DNA of 64,000 nt from positions 32,235-96,234 of the forward strand of contig NZ_JANXSO010000074.1 of the NCBI RefSeq assembly GCF_025352645.1. Direction: 5' to 3'. Below, piece by piece: positions 9,575 to 16,698 of the stretch (the first letter of the stretch is position 1; each line of letters opens with the position of its first letter). The notes under the pieces are model-generated. The model searched no databases. It was given only the letters and a program-made list of their open reading frames with translations, and was not told the DNA's origin. This DNA is from Iodobacter sp. Its GTDB lineage: Bacteria > Pseudomonadota > Gammaproteobacteria > Burkholderiales > Chitinibacteraceae. The position numbers and the translations under genes were made by a program.

Positions 9575-11212
9575 ATGAATAGTCTGATTAATCGCCCTGC
9601 CGCCAAGTGGCTGGTGCTGCTCCTCTTGGCCCTCCTCTGGTTTGGCACCTTAGGCTACCGCAAACTCATTACGCCTGATGAAGGCCGCTACGCCGAAATT
9701 GCCCGCGAAATGGTGGTGAGTGGCGATTGGAATACGCCGCGCCTCAATGGTATTAAATACTTTGAAAAGCCCGCTTTGCAATACTGGGCAACAGCGGCCA
9801 GCTTTGAAGTGCTGGGCGAATCAGACTTTGCAGCAAGGCTTTGGCCTGCGCTAACAGGCTTTTTGGGCTTGCTGGCGGTATTTTTTACTAGCCACAAACT
9901 CTGGGGCGAAGCCACCGCTTGGCTCGCTAGCGGCATCTTGGCAAGTAGCGCATGGTGGATAGGCAATGGCCACTTTCTTACGCTAGATATGGGTGTCAGC
10001 GCCTTCCTTACCTTTAGCCTATGCGGATTTTTATTGGCCCAAAGAGATGGTGCCAGTGCCAAAGAGAATCGCAACGGCATGCTCGTGGCTTGGGGCGCGA
10101 TTGGTCTCGCGGTTTTATCCAAAGGCCTCATCGGGCTAGTGCTGCCAGGCATCGCTATTGTGGCTTATTCGATCATTTGCCGTGATCTTAAGCTTTGGAC
10201 CAAGCTGCATCTCGTTAAAGGCCTAGCACTGGCGCTGTTGATTACCGTGCCTTGGTTTGTCAGCGTTTCTAAGGCCAACCCTGAATTCGCACAATTTTTC
10301 TTTATTCACGAGCACTTTGAACGCTTTTTAAGCACCGAACATCGCCGTGAAGGGCCACTGTGGTATTTTTTCCCGATTCTTGCCGTAGGCTTATTGCCTT
10401 GGACTAGCCTATTGCCGCAGGCATTAAAGAAAAGCTGGCAGAGCAATGAGCAATTTAAAACTAATCGTTTTTTATTGATCTGGGCGGTGTTTATTTTTGC
10501 TTTCTTTTCTAAATCAGGCTCCAAGCTACCTTCTTATATTTTGCCTATTTTCCCTGCGCTGGCCATGCTAATGGCGCAAACGCTCATGGATATCAGTGGC
10601 AAAGCCTTACGCTGGCACTTTGTATGGATTGCCGTACCAGGCCTTGTGCTGATTGGGGCCTATCCTTATGTCAGCACGATGGCGAGCGAACATACCCCAC
10701 AAATCTATAACGCGGCTTATGCCGGCTGGTTAGTGGCGGCAGGGATTGTGCTTGCTGCAGGTGCAATTGCCAGCTTTATTCTGGCGGGCAAGGGCAAAAA
10801 AGAAGCAGCCATTGCCACAATGGCACTGGCAGGCTTAGTGGGGGGGCAATTGCCGATGATGGGGCACGAGTCTTACGCCTATACCAACTCTAGCTATCAT
10901 TTAGTTGAAGCGATTAAACCGCACTTAACCGCCAACACCAGCCTTTATGCCGTACGTTATTACGATCAATCGCTGCCGTTCTATTTAAAGCGAACCTTGC
11001 AATTTGTTGATTATATTGATGAATTTGAAATGGGCCAAAAGTCTGAAGCCGATAAGCGCATTACGCTGGATGATTTTATCATCCGCTGGAATAGCGACGC
11101 TCAGCCTATTGCCATTTTGCAAACAGATACATTTAATGAATTACAAAAACGCGGATTAAGCATGAAAACGATTGCAAGCGACGCACGTAGAATGGTGATT
11201 GCCAAACCATGA
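9575..11212 (+). CDS. arnT: Lipid A aminoarabinosyl transferase (GT83)
   Basis: Integral inner-membrane glycosyltransferase that moves L-Ara4N from undecaprenyl phosphate to lipid A on the periplasmic side, lowering binding of cationic peptides and polymyxin. The sequence has an N-terminal membrane helix followed by the hallmark first periplasmic loop DEGRYAEIAREM and GDWNTPRLNGIKYFEKP, about a dozen hydrophobic segments, and a C-terminal periplasmic domain. At 545 residues it matches known ArnT proteins (about 550). It opens the arn operon and overlaps the next gene by ATGA. Transfer of L-Ara4N rather than another sugar is inferred from the company of arnB, arnC and arnA. Confidence 0.93.
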   Translation: MNSLINRPAAKWLVLLLLALLWFGTLGYRKLITPDEGRYAEIAREMVVSGDWNTPRLNGIKYFEKPALQYWATAASFEVLGESDFAARLWPALTGFLGLLAVFFTSHKLWGEATAWLASGILASSAWWIGNGHFLTLDMGVSAFLTFSLCGFLLAQRDGASAKENRNGMLVAWGAIGLAVLSKGLIGLVLPGIAIVAYSIICRDLKLWTKLHLVKGLALALLITVPWFVSVSKANPEFAQFFFIHEHFERFLSTEHRREGPLWYFFPILAVGLLPWTSLLPQALKKSWQSNEQFKTNRFLLIWAVFIFAFFSKSGSKLPSYILPIFPALAMLMAQTLMDISGKALRWHFVWIAVPGLVLIGAYPYVSTMASEHTPQIYNAAYAGWLVAAGIVLAAGAIASFILAGKGKKEAAIATMALAGLVGGQLPMMGHESYAYTNSSYHLVEAIKPHLTANTSLYAVRYYDQSLPFYLKRTLQFVDYIDEFEMGQKSEADKRITLDDFIIRWNSDAQPIAILQTDTFNELQKRGLSMKTIASDARRMVIAKP

Positions 11213-11580
11213 AAGCCATTGAATTTGGATTGATTTTATTCGGCGTATTACTCAATGCCGGTGCGCAGCTTTTGCTTAAAGCGGGCACACGCACCATTGG
11301 GCAATTTGATTTCTCTATGGCTAATGCTTGGCCTATCGGCTTAAAAGTAGCCAGTAATCCGCACATTATTGGTGGCCTCTCCTGCTACGTGATCAGCGTG
11401 GTGGTATGGATTCTGGCGCTATCCCGCGTTGAAGTCAGCATTGCCTATCCAATGTTATCCATCGGCTATGTGGTGAATGCGGGCCTTGCTTGGTGGCTAT
11501 TTGGCGAAGCGGTAACGCCAATGCGCCTCGTTGGCATTGGCATTATTATGCTAGGCGTGCTGTTGGTTGCAAAAAGCTAA
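11209..11580 (+). CDS. SMR/EamA-type small membrane protein, ArnE/ArnF-like
   Basis: A 123-residue protein with four hydrophobic helices and the small multidrug resistance look (LLNAGAQLLLKAG in helix 1, VEVSIAYPMLSIGYV in helix 3). In enterobacteria ArnE and ArnF form a heterodimeric flippase that turns undecaprenyl-phosphate-L-Ara4N to the periplasmic face. Here only one such gene is present, so it may work as a homodimer or with a partner encoded elsewhere. It overlaps arnT (ATGA) and the next gene (TAATG), indicating translational coupling. Confidence 0.85.
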   Translation: MKAIEFGLILFGVLLNAGAQLLLKAGTRTIGQFDFSMANAWPIGLKVASNPHIIGGLSCYVISVVVWILALSRVEVSIAYPMLSIGYVVNAGLAWWLFGEAVTPMRLVGIGIIMLGVLLVAKS

Positions 11581-11942
11581 TGCTGCGTATTTATTTTGCA
11601 CGCCTTGCTTGGGCCTATGTGGCTTTTATCTGGATCATGTCCTTGATTCCGATGAGTATGCCTGACGTGCCAAATAGCGATAAAATCGGCCACTTTCTGG
11701 CCTATGGCGTGTTAGCGCTGTGGTTTGGGCTGGTGCGCCAACAGAAACTAGGGCAGATTTTCTTGCTAGCCAGCCTGATGGGCGTTGCGGTTGAATTTGC
11801 CCAAGCCTTAACGCCCTATCGCAGCTTTGATACCCATGACATGCTGGCCAATGCCTGTGGTGCGCTACTGGGCACGTTGCTGGCGGCGGCACTACTGCGA
11901 TTTTTGCCTCCTATTTTAAGAATACAAACGGACAAAACATGA
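11580..11942 (+). CDS. VanZ-like membrane protein within the arn operon
   Basis: A 120-residue integral membrane protein with about four helices and the VanZ-family signature: DKIGHFLAYGVLALWFG, followed by EFAQALTPYRSFDTHDMLAN and GALLG. VanZ was first noted in a teicoplanin-resistance cluster; the biochemical role of this family is not established. The gene is locked into the operon: its ATG shares a base with the previous TAA and its TGA overlaps the arnB ATG. The open frame extends upstream to 11490, but that part lies out of frame inside the previous gene and is rejected. A role in handling the lipid-linked sugar is only a guess from position. Confidence 0.85.
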   Translation: MLRIYFARLAWAYVAFIWIMSLIPMSMPDVPNSDKIGHFLAYGVLALWFGLVRQQKLGQIFLLASLMGVAVEFAQALTPYRSFDTHDMLANACGALLGTLLAAALLRFLPPILRIQTDKT

Positions 11943-13066
11943 GCGATTTTCTCCCCTTTACCCGCCCAAGCATTGACGAAGAAACCATTAACGACGTAGC
12001 CAATGTGCTGCGCTCTGGCTGGATTACCAGCGGCCCCAAAGTTAAAGCCTTCGAAGCGGCACTTTCTGCCTATTTTGGCGGCCGCCCAGTGCGCGTGGTG
12101 AATTCCGCAACCGGCGGCCAAGAAATCGCCCTCCGTTTAATTGATCTACAGCCGGGTGATGAAGTCATCACCACCCCAATGACTTGGGTTTCTACCACCA
12201 ATGTGGTGCTCAATACCGGCGGCAAGCTGGTATTGGTGGATGTAGACCCCCTCACCCGCAATATTGATTTAGATTTAGTTGAAGCCGCCATCACCCCACG
12301 CACCAAGGCGATTATCCCCATTGATCTGGCTGGCCTGCCAGTTGATCGGGATCGCCTTTACGCCATTGCCAATAAACACGGCTTACGCGTTATTGAAGAT
12401 GCAGCCCAAGCGCAGGGTGCAACATGGAAAAGCAAAAAAGTAGGCAGCTTTGGTGATCTTTGCTCGATTTCTTTTCATGCCAATAAAAACATGACCACCA
12501 CCGAAGGCGGTGCGCTGGTTATGAATAATGAAGCCGAGGCGGCGCTGTTTGAAAAATGGCGTCTACAAGGCGTCACGCGCTTTCCTGACGGCAGCATGGA
12601 TGTAGATCTACCAGGCGGAAAATTCAATATGACCGACGTAGCCGCCGCCATTGGCCTAGGGCAACTAAAGCAGCTCGATGGCTTTAATGCCAAGCGAAAA
12701 GAGCTTGCTCAAGCTTATTTCCGTTTGCTAGACACAGAATTAGGCTTAGAATTGCCGCCCGCTAACTTTGAAGACAGTAACTGGCATATGTTCCAGCCGC
12801 TGCTGCCCTTAGCAAAAATGAACATCAGCCGTGGTGAGTTTATCGCGCAAATGAAAGAAAAAGGCATCGGCATTGGTGTGCATTACCCTGTGCTGCATTT
12901 ATTTACTTATTATCGCAAGCTGGGTTACACAGAAGACATGTATCCGCACGCAGAGCATATTGGCGCAAGCACCATTACACTACCGCTCTTCCCTGCCATG
13001 GAAGTGGCCGACGTAGAACGTGTTTGCATCGCTTTACGTGAAGTGATTGCCGCTAGCCTTAAATAA
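11939..13066 (+). CDS. arnB: UDP-4-amino-4-deoxy-L-arabinose aminotransferase
   Basis: PLP enzyme of the DegT/DnrJ/EryC1 class that transfers an amino group from glutamate to UDP-4-ketopentose, giving UDP-L-Ara4N. The sequence has the N-terminal LRSGWITSGPKVKAFE, a TTPMTWVSTTNV loop, VIEDAAQAQGA binding the pyridine ring, and the Schiff-base lysine Lys183 in SFHANKNMTTTEGG, matching the SFHAIKN context of Salmonella ArnB. The 375 residues are close to the usual ~380. It overlaps the VanZ-like gene by 4 nt. It is followed by a 137-nt gap holding a palindromic element before arnC. Confidence 0.95.
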   Translation: MSDFLPFTRPSIDEETINDVANVLRSGWITSGPKVKAFEAALSAYFGGRPVRVVNSATGGQEIALRLIDLQPGDEVITTPMTWVSTTNVVLNTGGKLVLVDVDPLTRNIDLDLVEAAITPRTKAIIPIDLAGLPVDRDRLYAIANKHGLRVIEDAAQAQGATWKSKKVGSFGDLCSISFHANKNMTTTEGGALVMNNEAEAALFEKWRLQGVTRFPDGSMDVDLPGGKFNMTDVAAAIGLGQLKQLDGFNAKRKELAQAYFRLLDTELGLELPPANFEDSNWHMFQPLLPLAKMNISRGEFIAQMKEKGIGIGVHYPVLHLFTYYRKLGYTEDMYPHAEHIGASTITLPLFPAMEVADVERVCIALREVIAASLK

Positions 13067-13115
13067 CTGGGAAGGGGCATACCCCAATCCTATCAATTTA
13101 AGCGAACTGTTATTT

Positions 13116-13175
13116 GTAGAGCGGGTGCAACCCGCTAGCAATGCCGAAAAGCACGCGGCTTGCACCCCCCCCTAC
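13116..13175. repeat. Palindromic intergenic element, GTAG...CTAC ends, copy 2
   Basis: Sits between arnB and arnC. It opens GTAGAGCGGGTGCAACCCGC, itself containing the inverted pair GCGGGT/ACCCGC, and closes CCCCTAC. The first 24 nt match the 53619-53662 element, read on the other strand, at about 21 positions. Confidence 0.65.
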
Positions 13176-13203
13176 GCGTCAGGTTTTACAAAAAGAGAGT
13201 TCA

Positions 13204-14163
13204 ATGAATCCCATCGTTTCTGTTGTCGTACCGGTTTATAACGAAGAAGACGGCTTACAAGCGCTGTTTGATCGCATTTATCCAGCGCTAGATGCCTTAA
13301 ACACGCCTTACGAAATTCTGTTTATTAATGATGGTAGCCGTGATCGCTCGGCAGGCATCTTAAGCGCCCAGTACGATAAACGCCCTGATGTGACCCGCGT
13401 GATTATGTTTAATGGCAATTTTGGCCAGCATCGCGCCATTCTGGCTGGCTTTGAGCATTCACGCGGCGAGCGCATTGTGACGCTGGATGCCGACTTACAA
13501 AACCCACCCGAGGACATTGGCACTTTGCTGGTAGAAATGGATAAGGGCCACGACTATGTTGGCTCGATCCGCCGTCAGCGCAACGACAGCTGGTGGCGGC
13601 ATGTAGCCAGCCGCAGCATGAACAATCTGCGCGAAAAACTGACTAAGATCAAAATGACCGATCAAGGCTGCATGCTGCGCGCCTATAGCCGCCGTATTAT
13701 CGATACCATTAATCAGTGTCAGGAAATGCATACCTTTATCCCTGCGCTGGCTTACTCTTTCTCGCAAAACCCAACTGAAGTAGTGGTTGGGCATGAAGAG
13801 CGCTTTGCGGGTGAGTCTAAGTACTCCCTGTACAGCTTGATCCGTCTTAATTTTGATTTGATGACCGGCTTCTCGATTCTGCCCTTGCAATTATTTTCTA
13901 TGCTAGGGATTTTTGTATCGCTGGGCTCGGGCGCGCTGTTCTTATTATTGGTATTACGCCGTATTTTTATGGGGCCAGAAGTGGGCGGGCTGTTTACCTT
14001 ATTCGCCATTGCCTTCTTCTTAATTGGCATCGCCTTATTTGGCATTGGCCTGCTTGGCGAATATATCGGCCGTATTTATCATGAAGTGCGCCAGCGTCCA
14101 CGCTATTTGATCGCCAATATTTTACAGTCTGATCCAGATCAAGCTAAAAAGGATGGCGCGTGA
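13204..14163 (+). CDS. arnC: Undecaprenyl-phosphate L-Ara4FN transferase
   Basis: Membrane-bound family 2 glycosyltransferase that loads L-Ara4-formyl-N from UDP onto undecaprenyl phosphate at the cytoplasmic face. The 319-residue protein begins with the GT-A signature VSVVVPVYNEEDG, has DGSRDRS and the acceptor motif DADLQNPPED, and ends with two strong membrane helices (about residues 230-260 and 265-295) plus GEYIGRIYHEVRQRPRY. The frame is open from 13141, but the ATG at 13204 with AGAGAG upstream gives the family start. The stop overlaps the next gene as GTGA. Related polyprenyl-phosphate mannosyl- or glucosyltransferases look similar; the operon favours ArnC. Confidence 0.92.
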   Translation: MNPIVSVVVPVYNEEDGLQALFDRIYPALDALNTPYEILFINDGSRDRSAGILSAQYDKRPDVTRVIMFNGNFGQHRAILAGFEHSRGERIVTLDADLQNPPEDIGTLLVEMDKGHDYVGSIRRQRNDSWWRHVASRSMNNLREKLTKIKMTDQGCMLRAYSRRIIDTINQCQEMHTFIPALAYSFSQNPTEVVVGHEERFAGESKYSLYSLIRLNFDLMTGFSILPLQLFSMLGIFVSLGSGALFLLLVLRRIFMGPEVGGLFTLFAIAFFLIGIALFGIGLLGEYIGRIYHEVRQRPRYLIANILQSDPDQAKKDGA

Positions 14164-15092
14164 AATCAGCCGTTGTTTTTGCCTACCATAATGTCGGCGT
14201 GCGCTGCATCAAGGCGCTGCTGGCCGCAGGCATCGAGATCAAGCTCATTGTGACGCATCAAGACAACCCAAACGAGAACATCTGGTTTGGCTCGGTGGCG
14301 CAATTAGCGGCAGACTACGCCATTCCCTGCATCACACCGGACGACCCAAACACGGTAGAAGTTGAAGCGCAGATTGCGGCATTAAACGTTGATTTTTTAT
14401 TCTCGTTTTATTATCGCAACATGTTAAAAGCAGCTTTACTGGCCGCGCCAAAAAGCGGTGCATTTAATATGCACGGCTCCTTACTACCGCAATACCGTGG
14501 CCGCGTGCCGATTAACTGGGCGATTATCAATGGCGAAACCCAGACCGGTGCAACGCTGCATGTAATGAATATCAAGCCAGATAACGGCCCCATTGTGGCG
14601 CAGCAAGCCGTGCCCATTTTTCCTGATGATACAGCGCAAGAAGTATTTGAAAAAGTCACCGTGGCTGCAGAAATTTGCCTAAGCCAAGCTTTGCCAGGGC
14701 TTATTGCTGGAAAAACTGATTTTAAGCAGCAAGATTTAAGTCAGGGCGCTTATTATGGTGGCCGCACAGCCAAAGACGGCCAGATAAACTGGCAAAAAAA
14801 CGCAAAAGACATCCATAATTTGGTACGTGCTGTAACCGTACCTTATCCGGGCGCATTTAGTGACATTGATGGCAAAAAGCTAATTGTTTGGCGTACGCGG
14901 CAAATATTCACAAGCCAAACGACAGAGATCGAACCGATTACGCCGCTCATGTATGCTGATGGCAAACAAATCATCCTGCTTTGCAGCGATGGTGCTGCAC
15001 TGTTAGTGCTGCATGCAGAATTCGCAGGGGAAACGCTGACGGGTGAGAATTTCATTCACCACTTTGGCGCATCTTCAATAGATTTACATTAG
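14160..15092 (+). CDS. UDP-L-Ara4N formyltransferase (ArnA N-terminal half as separate gene)
   Basis: Uses 10-formyltetrahydrofolate to formylate the amino group of UDP-L-Ara4N. The 310-residue protein matches only the N-terminal domain of bifunctional E. coli ArnA. The catalytic trio is visible as Asn103 and His105 in AFNMHGSLLPQYRG and Asp141 in IKPDNGPIV, one residue off E. coli numbering (102, 104, 140). A C-terminal Fmt-like domain begins near GRTAKDGQINW. It starts with GTG overlapping the arnC stop by 4 nt. The second ArnA activity is encoded by the next gene, which has its own ribosome site, so arnA is split here into two proteins whose lengths add to about that of E. coli ArnA. Confidence 0.92.
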   Translation: MKSAVVFAYHNVGVRCIKALLAAGIEIKLIVTHQDNPNENIWFGSVAQLAADYAIPCITPDDPNTVEVEAQIAALNVDFLFSFYYRNMLKAALLAAPKSGAFNMHGSLLPQYRGRVPINWAIINGETQTGATLHVMNIKPDNGPIVAQQAVPIFPDDTAQEVFEKVTVAAEICLSQALPGLIAGKTDFKQQDLSQGAYYGGRTAKDGQINWQKNAKDIHNLVRAVTVPYPGAFSDIDGKKLIVWRTRQIFTSQTTEIEPITPLMYADGKQIILLCSDGAALLVLHAEFAGETLTGENFIHHFGASSIDLH

Positions 15093-15147
15093 TGACCACG
15101 AAAATATAGATTTTCAAGGTCTCCATTAATACCTCCGGGAAAACACA

Positions 15148-16191
15148 ATGAAAAAAGTCCTCATCCTTGGCGTAAATGGCTTTATTGGCCATCACTTATC
15201 CAAACACATCCTTGAAAACACCGACTGGGAAATTTTCGGTATGGATATGTACAGCGATAAAGTTTCTGAATTTATGGATAACAAACGCTTTCACTTTTTT
15301 GAAGGCGATATCACCATTAATCAAGAATGGATTGAATACCACGTTAAAAAATGTGATGTGGTTCTGCCATTAGTTGCCATTGCAACACCAGCCACCTATG
15401 TACAAGCGCCACTACGCGTATTTGAATTAGATTTTGAAGCCAATCTACCGATTATCAAATGGTGCGTAAAATATAAGAAACGCGTGGTATTCCCTTCTAC
15501 ATCCGAAGTTTACGGTATGTGTGAAGATGAAGCGTTTGATCCAGAAGAATCCAATATGGTGTATGGCCCAATCAACAAGCCACGCTGGATCTATGCTTGC
15601 TCTAAGCAGCTGATGGATCGCGTGATTGCTGCTTACGGGCAACAAGAAGGCTTGGATTACACCCTATTCCGCCCATTTAACTGGATTGGTGCTGGCTTAG
15701 ATAGCATCCACACCCCAAAAGAAGGCTCTAGCCGTGTAATCACCCAATTCTTGGGGCATATTGTTCGTGGCGAGCCGATCAAGCTGGTGGATGGCGGCGC
15801 GCAAAAACGTGCGTTTACCTATATTACGGACGGTATCGAAGCACTGGTTAAGATTATTGACAATAAAGATGGCAAAGCCACTCGCCAAATTTACAATATC
15901 GGCAACCCAGTCAACAACTACTCGGTACGTGAGCTTTCAACCATGATGCTGGATCTGGCTAAAACTTACCCAGAATACGCAGAAATGGCGGCTAAAGTCA
16001 CCGTTCTGGAAACCACTTCCGGCGAATACTACGGCAAGGGTTACCAAGACGTGCAAAACCGCGTGCCAAAAATCGATAATACCAAGGCCGATTTAAACTG
16101 GGCACCAAGCACCACGATGGAAGACTCCTTACGCGGCATTTTTGATGCTTACAAAGATCAAGTTGCTGCGGCACGCGAACTGGTTAATTAA
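15148..16191 (+). CDS. UDP-glucuronate oxidative decarboxylase (ArnA C-terminal half as separate gene)
   Basis: NAD-dependent short-chain dehydrogenase-type enzyme that oxidises and decarboxylates UDP-glucuronate to the UDP-4-ketopentose used by ArnB. The sequence has the Rossmann motif GVNGFIGHHL, the PLVAIATPATYV loop, the STSEVYG segment that carries the catalytic Ser-Glu pair in ArnA, and the YxxxK pair as YACSK. Its 347 residues correspond to the C-terminal domain of E. coli ArnA. A 55-nt gap with CCGGGAAA upstream separates it from the formyltransferase gene. It is the last gene of the operon and is followed at once by a terminator. Confidence 0.93.
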   Translation: MKKVLILGVNGFIGHHLSKHILENTDWEIFGMDMYSDKVSEFMDNKRFHFFEGDITINQEWIEYHVKKCDVVLPLVAIATPATYVQAPLRVFELDFEANLPIIKWCVKYKKRVVFPSTSEVYGMCEDEAFDPEESNMVYGPINKPRWIYACSKQLMDRVIAAYGQQEGLDYTLFRPFNWIGAGLDSIHTPKEGSSRVITQFLGHIVRGEPIKLVDGGAQKRAFTYITDGIEALVKIIDNKDGKATRQIYNIGNPVNNYSVRELSTMMLDLAKTYPEYAEMAAKVTVLETTSGEYYGKGYQDVQNRVPKIDNTKADLNWAPSTTMEDSLRGIFDAYKDQVAAARELVN

Positions 16192-16207
16192 GTTTTACCA
16201 AACGCAT

Positions 16208-16232
16208 AAAAAGCCGCAGCATGCGGCTTTTT
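16208..16232. terminator. Bidirectional terminator between arn operon and receiver gene
   Basis: AAGCCGCA / TGCGGCTT stem with A-run and T-run on the two sides. It serves the arn operon on plus, and touches the stop of the minus-strand receiver gene at 16231. Confidence 0.9.
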
Positions 16233-16698
16233 ATGCGCTGAATGATTGTGCTAGCCCCAGCACCTGCTGTCGTTCGAACGGCTTGTTGAGTATTTTAATC
16301 AAATTCGCATGGCCCAAGCGCTGAGTGATTTCTTCCCAATTATAGTCACTGTAAGCACTGCAAATCACCACCGGCAAATCTGGATCGTGCTGCCATAAAT
16401 GGCCAATAGTCTCTAAGCCACTCCAACCGCCGGGCATACACATATCCACAAAGGCCAAATCATAGGTATCCCCTTTGCTGTACGCATCCTGCAAATGCTG
16501 GCAAGCTACCTCCCCGCTGGATTCTAGATCAAGGATAAAAGTAAGTTCATCCCCAGTTATTACTTTACGATTAAATAATAAAAACTCAAGAGCATTGAGC
16601 TCAGCACTACCTACCGCTGTTTCAGGAGCCAGAATATCTCGGTAAAGCGCAAGATTCTCTAAATTATCATCGATCACTAAAATCCGTTTTTTAACCAT
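16231..16698 (-). CDS. Stand-alone response regulator receiver protein
   Basis: A 155-residue single-domain receiver. It has the acidic pair IDDN near residue 10, phospho-acceptor Asp85 in LAFVDMCMPGGWSG, the CSAYSD segment holding the conserved Thr/Ser position, and Lys139 in LNKPF. There is no output domain, so it should act by protein contact, as CheY- or Spo0F-like proteins do. Between the first strand and the acceptor it carries a longer insert than usual (about residues 30-65). Its ATG lies 8 nt inside the 3' end of the hybrid kinase gene, so the two are probably translated together and the kinase is its likely phosphodonor. Confidence 0.92.
   Translation of the reverse strand: MVKKRILVIDDNLENLALYRDILAPETAVGSAELNALEFLLFNRKVITGDELTFILDLESSGEVACQHLQDAYSKGDTYDLAFVDMCMPGGWSGLETIGHLWQHDPDLPVVICSAYSDYNWEEITQRLGHANLIKILNKPFERQQVLGLAQSFSA

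Noticed and set aside
11490..11579. N-terminal extension of the VanZ-like protein
   Set aside because: Lies out of frame within the previous gene; the ATG at 11580 gives the family start and the TAATG coupling.
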